Shown here in pieces: positions 25,476-33,802 of a stretch of DNA of 64,000 nt (the stretch's first letter is position 1; the number at the start of each line of letters is the position of its first letter). The translations under genes and the position numbers were made by a program. The notes under the pieces are model-generated. The model was given only the letters and a program-made list of their open reading frames with translations. It did not search any database and was not told where the DNA came from. Location: the NCBI RefSeq assembly GCF_006494655.1, contig NZ_VHIM01000002.1:186001-250000 (forward strand). The letters are read 5' to 3'. This stretch comes from Arthrobacter agilis (GTDB taxonomy: Bacteria; Actinomycetota; Actinomycetes; Actinomycetales; Micrococcaceae).

Positions 25476-26231
25476 GGCGAAGTAGACACCGATCCGATGG
25501 CCCCGGATGAGCTCCACCTGGATGTCCACGTCGTACACGTCGCGCAGGACCGCGGGTGTCATGATCTCCTCGGGCGGTCCCTGGTGGATGACCGCGCCGT
25601 CCCTCATGGCCATGAGGGTGTCCGAGTAGCAGGACGCGAAATTGATGTCGTGGATGACCAGCACCACGGTCTTGCCGAGCTCGTCGACGAGCCGGCGAAG
25701 CAGCTGCATCATCTCCACGGAGTGCTTCATGTCCAGGTTGTTCAGGGGCTCGTCCAGCAGGATCACGTCGGTGTCCTGCGCCAGCACCATGGCGATGAAG
25801 GCACGTTGGCGCTGGCCCCCGGAGAGCTCGTCGACGAAGCGGTCCGCCAGTCCGCTGAGGTCGAGATAGTCCAGCGCACGCTCGATGTGTTCGCGGTCCA
25901 GGACGGTGGGCCGGCCGCCGTTGTGCGGGAACCGGCCGAAGCCGACGAGGTCGCGCACCGTCAGGCGGACGGTCAGCTGGTTCTCCTGCCGGAGGATCCC
26001 GAGTGTCCGCGCGAGCACCCGTCCCGGCGTGGTGCTGACATCGAGACCGTCCACGTGGACCGTCCCGGCGTCGAGCGGCAGGAGCCTGCTCATCATGGAC
26101 AGCAGGGTCGACTTGCCGGCGCCGTTCGGTCCGATGATGGACGTGACGCCGCCGCCCGGGATGGTGGCGCTGACGCCGTCCACCACGGTCGTCGTCCCGT
26201 AGCGTTTGGTGGCGTTCTCGAGGGTGATCAC
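25473..26231 (-). CDS. Siderophore ABC transporter ATP-binding protein
   Basis: A 252-residue ATPase of the FecE/FepC/YclP type that powers ferric-siderophore import. Walker A is GPNGAGKST, the Q-loop lies in LRQENQL, the signature is LSGGQRQRA, Walker B is VILLDEPLNNLD and the H-loop VIHDINFA. The GTG at 26231 overlaps the stop of the permease gene (GTGA). It is the fourth gene of an operon under an IdeR-like box at 29266. Confidence 0.92.
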   Translation of the reverse strand: MITLENATKRYGTTTVVDGVSATIPGGGVTSIIGPNGAGKSTLLSMMSRLLPLDAGTVHVDGLDVSTTPGRVLARTLGILRQENQLTVRLTVRDLVGFGRFPHNGGRPTVLDREHIERALDYLDLSGLADRFVDELSGGQRQRAFIAMVLAQDTDVILLDEPLNNLDMKHSVEMMQLLRRLVDELGKTVVLVIHDINFASCYSDTLMAMRDGAVIHQGPPEEIMTPAVLRDVYDVDIQVELIRGHRIGVYFA

Positions 26232-27241
26232 CGGACACGGCCTTTCAGGAGGAGGACGAGGAACACGATGCCACCGGTGAATTCGATGACGATGCTGAGG
26301 GCCGTGTCGAAGGCGAAGACCTGCTCGAGGACCAGCTGGCCCCCCACGAGGGCGATCACACCGAGGAGGACGGCGATCGGGAGGACCACGGCGTGGCGGA
26401 ACCGACTGCACAGCTGGTAGGCGAGGGCGGAGACCAGGAGCCCGAAGAAGGTGGCGGGTCCCACCAGTGCGGTGGACACGGCGACGAGCACGGAACAGAT
26501 CACCAGGACCAGCGTCACGGTCCGGCGGTGGTCGACGCCGAGGCCCACCGCGGTGTCACGGCCCAGGGCGAGGACGTCGAGCCGGTGGCGAAGCCGCCAC
26601 GCCGGGACGCACAGCCCGGCGACGACGAGCGCCGACACGTACAGGAGCGTGGGATCGACGCGGTTGAAGCTCGCGAAGAACAGATCCTGCAGGATGATGT
26701 ACTCGCTCGGGTCCATGAGGCGTTGCAGCAGCGACGAGGCGCCCCGGAAGAACACTCCGAAGACGATTCCCGCGAGCAGCAGGAGATGGAGGCTACGACC
26801 GCCGCCCGCGAAGAGCCACCGGTAGAGCAGCCAGGAGAAGGCGACCATCAGCACCACCTCGATGGAGAAGCGGGCCGTGGTCGGCATGGTCAGGACCGTC
26901 CGGGCACCCAACGCGAACACCAGCACCGTCTGAATGAGGACGTAGAGGGCATCCAGCCCCATGATGGACGGCGTCAGGATCCTGTTGCCGGTGACCGTCT
27001 GGAACAGGACCGTGGACACGGCCACCGCCACGGCGACCAGGATCATCGCACCGACCCGGTTGAGCCTGCGCGGCAGGACGTAGGCGAGGTTCCCCTCGAG
27101 TCCCACCAGCAGGAAGGCTGCGACCAGCGCCGCGGCCGCGGTGCCGAGGACGACGATCCAGGCGCGCGGCGGCACGGTGCGGACAGGCTTTCGCGTGCTC
27201 TGCAGGACGGCGGTGGGCAGCGGATCGGTCTTAGCGCGCAC
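26228..27241 (-). CDS. Siderophore ABC transporter permease (FecCD family, second)
   Basis: A 337-residue permease with about nine hydrophobic segments, starting AWIVVLGTAAAALVA. Family features are TGNRILTPSIMGLDAL and the Gly-rich loop near LALGRDTAVGLGVDHRR that contacts the ATPase. The GTG at 27241 lies inside the end of the preceding permease gene, an 11-nt overlap, with an AGGAGGGG site. It pairs with the 27231-28244 product, resembling the YclO/FatC type. Confidence 0.9.
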   Translation of the reverse strand: MRAKTDPLPTAVLQSTRKPVRTVPPRAWIVVLGTAAAALVAAFLLVGLEGNLAYVLPRRLNRVGAMILVAVAVAVSTVLFQTVTGNRILTPSIMGLDALYVLIQTVLVFALGARTVLTMPTTARFSIEVVLMVAFSWLLYRWLFAGGGRSLHLLLLAGIVFGVFFRGASSLLQRLMDPSEYIILQDLFFASFNRVDPTLLYVSALVVAGLCVPAWRLRHRLDVLALGRDTAVGLGVDHRRTVTLVLVICSVLVAVSTALVGPATFFGLLVSALAYQLCSRFRHAVVLPIAVLLGVIALVGGQLVLEQVFAFDTALSIVIEFTGGIVFLVLLLKGRVR

Positions 27242-28244
27242 CTGTACCCCTCCTGACGAGCAGGGCGATGAACAGTGCGCTGCCCACCACCGAGACGATC
27301 ACGCCCACCGGGACCTCGTAGGGGAAACGGATGCTCCGGCCGATGATGTCGCAGGTGAGGACGAAGCCCGCCCCGAACACCGCTATCCAGGGGACCGCGC
27401 GGCGCACGTTGTCACCGATCAGCAGCGACACCAGATTCGGCACGATCAACCCGAGGAAGGGGATGGATCCGACCACCACGACGACGACGGCGCTGATGAG
27501 GCTCACCAGGATCAGGCCCAGGTTCATCGTGCGGCGGTAGTCCAGCCCGAGGTTGGTGGTGAATTCCTCGCCCATGCCGGCCACCGTGAACCGGTCCGCG
27601 CAGATGTAGCCGACGGCGGCCAGCACGGCGACCAGCCAGAGGAGCTCGTAGCGCCCGCGGATCAGTCCGGAGAAGTCGCCGATCATCCACGTGTTCAGGG
27701 TCTGCAGCAGGTCGAAGCGGTAGGCGGAGAAGGTGGTGACCGCAGCGATGACACCACCGAGCATGATGCCGACCAGCGGCACCACCAGTGTGTTGCGGAG
27801 GGGGATGCGGCGCAGCACCGAGAGGAAGAGTGCTGTGCCGGCCATGGCGAAGAGTGCGGCGACGACCATCTTTCCCACGACGGGAGCCCCGGGGAGGAGC
27901 AGTGTCGCGACGAGGATCCCCGCCGTCGCGGACTCGACCGTGCCGACGGTCGAGGGCTCCACGAACCGATTGCGTGCCATGAGCTGCAGGATGAAGCCGG
28001 CGATGCTCAGGGCGACACCGGCCAGGACGACCGCCAGGGTACGCGGCACCCGGCTGACGAGGAAGGTCTGCCACACGAGCGGGTCGCCGGACATCAGCTG
28101 GGCGGGGGAGACGTTGGAGACGCCGACGAACAGGCTGATCACGGCAAGCAGGAGCACGGCCCCACCGGCAACCCACAGGGCGTGCGGACGGTGAGGGCCG
28201 TGCTGCCGGGGAGACCGTGCCGGCCTGAGGGAGACTGATGCCAT
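27231..28244 (-). CDS. Siderophore ABC transporter permease (FecCD family, first)
   Basis: A 337-residue permease with about nine membrane segments. The FecCD pattern LAVVLAGVALSIAGFILQLMARN with the following PSTVGT is clear, as is the cytoplasmic MGEEFTTNLGLDYRR. It begins 33 nt after the binding-protein gene. It resembles the YclN/FatD type used for petrobactin-like or other catecholate ligands, though the ligand is not shown by sequence. Confidence 0.9.
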   Translation of the reverse strand: MASVSLRPARSPRQHGPHRPHALWVAGGAVLLLAVISLFVGVSNVSPAQLMSGDPLVWQTFLVSRVPRTLAVVLAGVALSIAGFILQLMARNRFVEPSTVGTVESATAGILVATLLLPGAPVVGKMVVAALFAMAGTALFLSVLRRIPLRNTLVVPLVGIMLGGVIAAVTTFSAYRFDLLQTLNTWMIGDFSGLIRGRYELLWLVAVLAAVGYICADRFTVAGMGEEFTTNLGLDYRRTMNLGLILVSLISAVVVVVVGSIPFLGLIVPNLVSLLIGDNVRRAVPWIAVFGAGFVLTCDIIGRSIRFPYEVPVGVIVSVVGSALFIALLVRRGTGAR

Positions 28245-28277
28245 GGGGACGCCGGCCGCGGGAGGCGGCGGACCGGG

Positions 28278-29222
28278 CTAGGCCGAGACGGCCTCGTTGA
28301 TCGCCGAGATCATGGCGTCGAGGTTGTTCAGCCCGTATCCGATGAGGTACCAGCCGGCGGAATCGAGGTAGGTGACGGCATCGTTCTTCGCGGCGTCCGT
28401 CCGGTCGACCAGCTCGTTGTCGAGCACCGCGGCACCGGCTGCGCCCGCCTCGCCGACTGCTGCGTCCCGGTCGATGACGAACAGGTGGGCGGGATTGACG
28501 TCCGCGATGTATTCGAAGGAGACGGCCTCGCCGTGCGTGCCCTCGGACGTGACGGTCGCGGCGGGTTCCACGCCCAGTACGTCGTGGATGAGGCCGAAGC
28601 GGGAGCCCGCGCCGTAGGCAGTGACCTCACCGGCGCTGGTCATCAGGATCAGCCCGTTGCCGGCGGTCGCCGCGGCCTCTCGGGTCTCGGAGATGGTTGC
28701 ATCGAGTGCCTCGAGGCGCTCGGCCACCTCGTCCTCCAGCCCGAAGATCCGCCCGAGCGACGCGGTGTGCTCCTTGAAGCTGGGAATCGGATCGGCTGCG
28801 TCCACGCTGAGGTCGATCGTGGGAGCGATCTCCGTCAGTTCGTCGTAGGAGTCCGCCACCCGCCCGGAGATGATGATGAGATCGGGGGCCGCGGCGGCGA
28901 TCGCCTCGAAGTCGGGCTCCTTCATCGAGCCGATGGACGTGGTCCCGCCGCCGGCGTAAGCCGAGAGCTGAGCCGGGAGTGTCCCCTGCGGCACGCCGTC
29001 GACGTCGACGCCGAGGGCATCGAGGGTGTCCAGTGCGCCGAGGTCGAAGGTGAACACGGTCTCCGGGTCGACGGGGACCTCGGTGGTTCCCTGGGCATGG
29101 TCGATGGTGACGGTCGATGCGGTGGCCGGTTCGTCGGCCGCCTCGGAGGAGCCGCCGCAGGCGGTGAGGGCCAGGGTGACCGCAGCTGCGGCGGACAGGA
29201 CGGCGAGGCGCACGTGTGCCAT
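28278..29222 (-). CDS. Siderophore-binding lipoprotein (FatB/YclQ type)
   Basis: A 314-residue extracellular lipoprotein with the lipidated Cys at residue 22 (LTACGG). The mature part has the two-lobed helical-backbone fold of class III binding proteins: DPETVFTFDLGALDTLDALG, a PDLIIISGR strand and the closing AVTYLDSAGWYLIGYG. This pattern is close to FatB/YclQ. It captures ferric siderophore for the two permeases. It heads the operon behind an IdeR/DtxR-like box, so iron repression is expected. The ATG at 29222 has GGAG six nt upstream. Confidence 0.9.
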   Translation of the reverse strand: MAHVRLAVLSAAAAVTLALTACGGSSEAADEPATASTVTIDHAQGTTEVPVDPETVFTFDLGALDTLDALGVDVDGVPQGTLPAQLSAYAGGGTTSIGSMKEPDFEAIAAAAPDLIIISGRVADSYDELTEIAPTIDLSVDAADPIPSFKEHTASLGRIFGLEDEVAERLEALDATISETREAAATAGNGLILMTSAGEVTAYGAGSRFGLIHDVLGVEPAATVTSEGTHGEAVSFEYIADVNPAHLFVIDRDAAVGEAGAAGAAVLDNELVDRTDAAKNDAVTYLDSAGWYLIGYGLNNLDAMISAINEAVSA

Positions 29223-29265
29223 GGGAGACTCCAGGGGTTGGGCCGGCCGATGCCGGGCGAAGAAG

Positions 29266-29284
29266 TAAGGAGAGCCTTACCTCA
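29266..29284 (-). promoter_or_regulatory. IdeR/DtxR iron box of the siderophore operon
   Basis: Read on the minus strand, TGAGGTAAGGCTCTCCTTA agrees with the DtxR/IdeR consensus TTAGGTTAGGCTAACCTAA at 14 of 19 positions. It directly follows a -10-like TACATT (29293-29288), so iron-loaded IdeR would block the promoter. Confidence 0.7.
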
Positions 29285-29287
29285 TCG

Positions 29288-29293
29288 AATGTA
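29288..29293 (-). promoter_or_regulatory. -10 hexamer TACATT of the siderophore operon
   Basis: TACATT on the minus strand is 3 nt upstream of the iron box. I see no good -35 at 17-18 nt. Confidence 0.4.
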
Positions 29294-29375
29294 GGGGGAT
29301 ACCCGTCCATTACGCAAACAAACTGTGCCCTAATCCGACATGACGTACGTCACAGCACGCGCCGGGAGAGATGAA

Positions 29376-29402
29376 CTGGCACTCGCCTTGACCGAGTGCC
29401 AG
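29376..29402. promoter_or_regulatory. CIRCE element 1 upstream of groES
   Basis: CTGGCACTC-N9-GAGTGCCAG is a perfect 9-bp inverted repeat with the 9-nt spacer of the HrcA-binding CIRCE. It overlaps the -35 of the groES promoter. Confidence 0.88.
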
Positions 29403-29416
29403 CCCTTGCATACAGT
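29388..29416 (+). promoter_or_regulatory. groES promoter
   Basis: TTGACC (29388-29393), a 17-nt spacer and TACAGT (29411-29416), placed between and overlapping the CIRCE elements. HrcA binding at either CIRCE should repress it. Confidence 0.7.
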
Positions 29417-29421
29417 CGGAG

Positions 29422-29448
29422 TTGGCACTCACTCGTTGTGGGTGCTAA
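29422..29448. promoter_or_regulatory. CIRCE element 2 upstream of groES
   Basis: TTGGCACTC-N9-GGGTGCTAA, an 8-of-9 inverted repeat matching the CIRCE consensus TTAGCACTC-N9-GAGTGCTAA closely. It lies just downstream of the -10. Confidence 0.85.
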
Positions 29449-29542
29449 TCCCGAGGGAAGCGTTCACCGGCACCGCGACGACGGTTCACGCCCAGCCCGA
29501 CGGCCTTCAATCCATTGGTAACCAACGCAAAGGAGAGCCCGA

Positions 29543-29839
29543 GTGTCGGTCTCTATTAAGCCCCTTGAGGATCGCATTGTCGTCCGCCCCCTCGAAGCCG
29601 AGCAGACCACTGCTTCCGGCCTCGTCATCCCGGACACGGCCAAGGAAAAGCCCCAGGAGGGCGAGGTCGTAGCAGTTGGACCGGGTCGCGTCGACGACAA
29701 CGGCAACCGCGTCCCCGTCGACGTCGCCGAGGGCGACATCGTCATCTACTCGAAGTACGGCGGAACCGAGGTCAAGCACGGAGGCCAGGAGTACCTGGTG
29801 CTCTCGGCTCGCGACGTCCTCGCCATCGTCGTCAAGTAG
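29543..29839 (+). CDS. groES: Co-chaperonin GroES
   Basis: A 98-residue co-chaperonin forming the heptameric lid of GroEL. It starts [20 protein letters not shown], followed by the mobile loop [19 protein letters not shown] that docks on GroEL, and ends [15 protein letters not shown]. The start is GTG at 29543 with AAAGGAG upstream. Two CIRCE elements and a clear promoter indicate HrcA-controlled heat-shock expression. It is separated from groEL by a strong intrinsic terminator, which is unusual for this pair. Confidence 0.97.
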   Translation: MSVSIKPLEDRIVVRPLEAEQTTASGLVIPDTAKEKPQEGEVVAVGPGRVDDNGNRVPVDVAEGDIVIYSKYGGTEVKHGGQEYLVLSARDVLAIVVK

Positions 29840-29851
29840 CACCCACAGGAG

Positions 29852-29881
29852 AAACCCCGGCCCGTCGTGGCCGGGGTTTTT
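29852..29881 (+). terminator. Intrinsic terminator between groES and groEL
   Basis: An 11-bp perfect stem AAACCCCGGCC (29852-29862) / GGCCGGGGTTT (29869-29879), a 6-nt loop and a T5 run ending at 29881. Only 30 nt remain before the groEL ATG. Confidence 0.8.
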
Positions 29882-29899
29882 CTCGCTGCACCAGCCTGA

Positions 29900-31525
<1,626 letters not shown>

Positions 31526-31566
31526 GACCTCATCGGCGGCTCGACCTTTCGAGCAGCGGTCTGGAT

Positions 31567-31604
31567 CAGAAGCACCCCGGCTCCTCGGAGCCGGGGTGCT
31601 TCTG
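31567..31604 (+). terminator. Intrinsic terminator after groEL
   Basis: Perfect 18-bp arms (31567-31584 and 31587-31604) rich in CACCCCGG, starting 41 nt after the groEL stop. The descending arm ends in TGCTTCTG, a partial T-rich tail. Confidence 0.75.
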
Positions 31605-31677
31605 TGTTCCGCCTCTTTCGAGCGGGCACCCTCGGTCGCCCTGTTCGACGCATCGAGCCCACATGGGACGCCGAGCC

Positions 31678-31701
31678 GTGGGAATGTTCGAACACTCCCA
31701 C
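31678..31701. promoter_or_regulatory. 24-bp near-perfect palindrome between groEL and rnj
   Basis: Outer arms GTGGGA and TCCCAC surround an inner TGTTCGAACA; only one pair (A/C) is mismatched. With no loop it looks like a protein-binding site rather than a hairpin. The protein is unknown. Confidence 0.4.
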
Positions 31702-31745
31702 TCCGGGAAGGCCGGGGTGGGATCGGAAGGTCTTCGGGGCCGACG

Positions 31746-31784
31746 ACGAAGCCCCGGCCACTCCTTCGAGTGCCGGGGCTTCGT
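31746..31784. terminator. Bidirectional hairpin between groEL and rnj
   Basis: A 13-bp perfect stem, ACGAAGCCCCGGC (31746-31758) with 31772-31784. It lies 34 nt beyond the rnj stop and could end that minus-strand transcript. There is no T-run. Confidence 0.6.
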
Positions 31785-31818
31785 GGTGCTGCGGGGTACT
31801 CGGACCCCGGAGCGGGGA

Positions 31819-33540
31819 TCAGGCGTCGACGACGATGGCGGTGACGACCGGCTGCCGGTTGTAGAACCGGCGCATCCAGTTCGCCGTGGCCCGTTCAATG
31901 ATGTCCTCGGGGTCCTGGCGGCGGCCGCCCTGCCGGTTCGAAGCGGCGTCGCGCAGAGCCTTCTCGACTGCTGCGCCGGCCTTGTCGAGGTCCTCGTTGG
32001 AGCACGAGAAGCCCTTGGTGAAGAACTCGGGCGCCTCGACGATCTCGCCGTTGTCGGGGTCGATGATCGCGAGGACCGTGACCACGCCCTCCTCGGCCAG
32101 GCGCCGGCGCTCCACGAGGTCCTCCTCGGCCAGGCGCCGGCGCTCCACGAGGTCCTCCTCGGTGATGCCGCCGACGCTGTCGCCGTCGACGAACACGAGG
32201 CCGGCGTCGACCTTGCCCGAGATGGTGGCGCGGCCGCGGGCGAGGTCGACGGTCACGCCGTCCTGGGCGATGACGACGTTGCGCGGGTCGACGCCGGTCG
32301 CGACGGCGATCTCCGAATTCGCGCGGAGGTGGCGCCACTCGCCGTGCACGGGCATGACGTTGCGCGGCTTGACGATGTTGTAGCAGTAGGCGAGCTCACC
32401 GGCGCTCGCGTGGCCGGAGACGTGGACCTTGGCGTTGCCCTTGTGGACCACGTTGGCACCGATCTCGGTGAGTGCATTGATGATGCCGTAGATCGCGTTC
32501 TCGTTGCCCGGGATGAGCGAGCTCGCGAGCAGGACCGTGTCACCCTCGCTGATGCGGATCGCGTGGTCCTTGTTGGCCATGCGGGACAGGGCGGCCATGG
32601 GCTCGCCCTGCGATCCGGTACAGATCAGGACCACCTTGTGGTCGTCGCTGCGCTCGAGCTTCTTGAAGTCCACGAGCAGGCCCTGCGGGATGTTGAGGTA
32701 GCCCAGGTCCGCCGCGATGGTCATGTTGCGGACCATCGAGCGTCCCACGAACGCCACCTTGCGGCGGTGGCGGTGCGCGGTGTCGATGATCTGCTGGATG
32801 CGGTGGATGTGGCTCGCGAAGCTCGAGACGATGATGCGGCGCGGGGCGGTGCGGAACACGGCGTCGATAGCCGGGCCGAGGTCCTTCTCCGACGTCGTGA
32901 AGCCCGGGACGTCCGCATTGGTGGAGTCGGTCAGGAACAGGTCCACACCCTCGGCGCCGAGGCGCGCGAACGAGCCGAGGTCCGTGATGCGGCGGTCCAG
33001 CGGGAACTGGTCCATCTTGAAGTCACCCGTGTGCAGCACCATCCCGGCCGCGGTGCGGATGGCGACGGCGAGGCTGTCGGGGATGGAGTGGTTGACGGCG
33101 ACGAACTCGAGATCGAAGCCGCCCATGGTCCTGCGGTCGCCCTCCTTGACCTGGACGGTCTTCGGGGTGATGCGGTGCTCCTTGAGCTTCGCCTCGATGA
33201 AGGCCAGTGTCAGGCGCGAACCGACCAGGGGGATGTCCGCCCGCTCCTTCAGGAGGTACGGGACACCTCCGATGTGGTCCTCGTGGCCGTGCGTGAGGAC
33301 GACGGCGACGACGTCGTCGAGCCGGTCCCGGATGGAGGAGAAATCGGGGAGGATGACGTTGATGCCCGGCTGGTGCTCCTCCGGGAAGAGGACGCCGCAG
33401 TCGACGATCAGCAGCTTGCCGTCGAACTCGAACACGGTCATGTTTCTGCCGATCTCACCGATCCCGCCGAGGGCGACGATGCGCATGGCTCCCTTGGCCA
33501 GTTCCCGTGGTGCTGTCAGTGCGGCAGGTCTTTTATTCAC
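31819..33540 (-). CDS. rnj: Ribonuclease J
   Basis: A 573-residue metallo-beta-lactamase/beta-CASP ribonuclease acting in mRNA decay and 5'-end processing. The zinc site is THGHEDHIGG with later HTGDFKMDQ; beta-CASP motifs include DSTNADVPG, SFASHIHR and SGHAS with the PVHGEWRH region. The C-terminal domain (about 460-573) follows a linker in which EEDLVERRRLA occurs twice in tandem (33-bp duplication at 32089-32154). The GTG at 33540 gives the family's expected N-terminus but has only a weak ribosome site (GAAAG, 12 nt away); ATG at 33486 would truncate the first strand. Confidence 0.93.
   Translation of the reverse strand: MNKRPAALTAPRELAKGAMRIVALGGIGEIGRNMTVFEFDGKLLIVDCGVLFPEEHQPGINVILPDFSSIRDRLDDVVAVVLTHGHEDHIGGVPYLLKERADIPLVGSRLTLAFIEAKLKEHRITPKTVQVKEGDRRTMGGFDLEFVAVNHSIPDSLAVAIRTAAGMVLHTGDFKMDQFPLDRRITDLGSFARLGAEGVDLFLTDSTNADVPGFTTSEKDLGPAIDAVFRTAPRRIIVSSFASHIHRIQQIIDTAHRHRRKVAFVGRSMVRNMTIAADLGYLNIPQGLLVDFKKLERSDDHKVVLICTGSQGEPMAALSRMANKDHAIRISEGDTVLLASSLIPGNENAIYGIINALTEIGANVVHKGNAKVHVSGHASAGELAYCYNIVKPRNVMPVHGEWRHLRANSEIAVATGVDPRNVVIAQDGVTVDLARGRATISGKVDAGLVFVDGDSVGGITEEDLVERRRLAEEDLVERRRLAEEGVVTVLAIIDPDNGEIVEAPEFFTKGFSCSNEDLDKAGAAVEKALRDAASNRQGGRRQDPEDIIERATANWMRRFYNRQPVVTAIVVDA
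32089..32162. repeat. 33-bp in-frame tandem duplication inside rnj
   Basis: Two identical 33-bp copies (32089-32121, 32122-32154) followed by 8 bases of a third. The unit encodes 11 residues, so the reading frame is kept. Confidence 0.9.
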
Positions 33541-33802
33541 AGATTTAGGTTTCTTTCAGTGGTGGCGGGGGCAGGGCAGTGGCCGCTGGACGAGTGTCGT
33601 CGAGGCCGGTCATCCCGGCGAATCCCTGAAGTGGTCCCGGTCGGGCCGGGCGGATACTCCCTCTAGGGTACGACGTCCGGTGCCTCAACGGCGGATCGGC
33701 CGGCCGGTGCACGAGGGCGCCGGGTCCGGGGCGGAGGTCACGAAACGATAAACTAGAACCCCGTGTCCAGTTCTTGCCGTCCGTGCCTCGAGGAGGAACA
33801 GC

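Noticed and set aside
24240-26420. 726-codon plus-strand frame across methyltransferase and ATPase genes
   Set aside because: It spans two clear minus-strand genes and their junction and has shadow-like composition.
31678-31701. Palindrome considered as a LexA (SOS) box
   Set aside because: The actinobacterial box is CGAAC-N4-GTTCG; here the order is GTTCGAAC with no gap, and no gene starts nearby.
33486-33540. ATG at 33486 as the RNase J start
   Set aside because: GGGAG is only 2-3 nt from that ATG and the protein would lose residues preceding the first beta strand that relatives keep.
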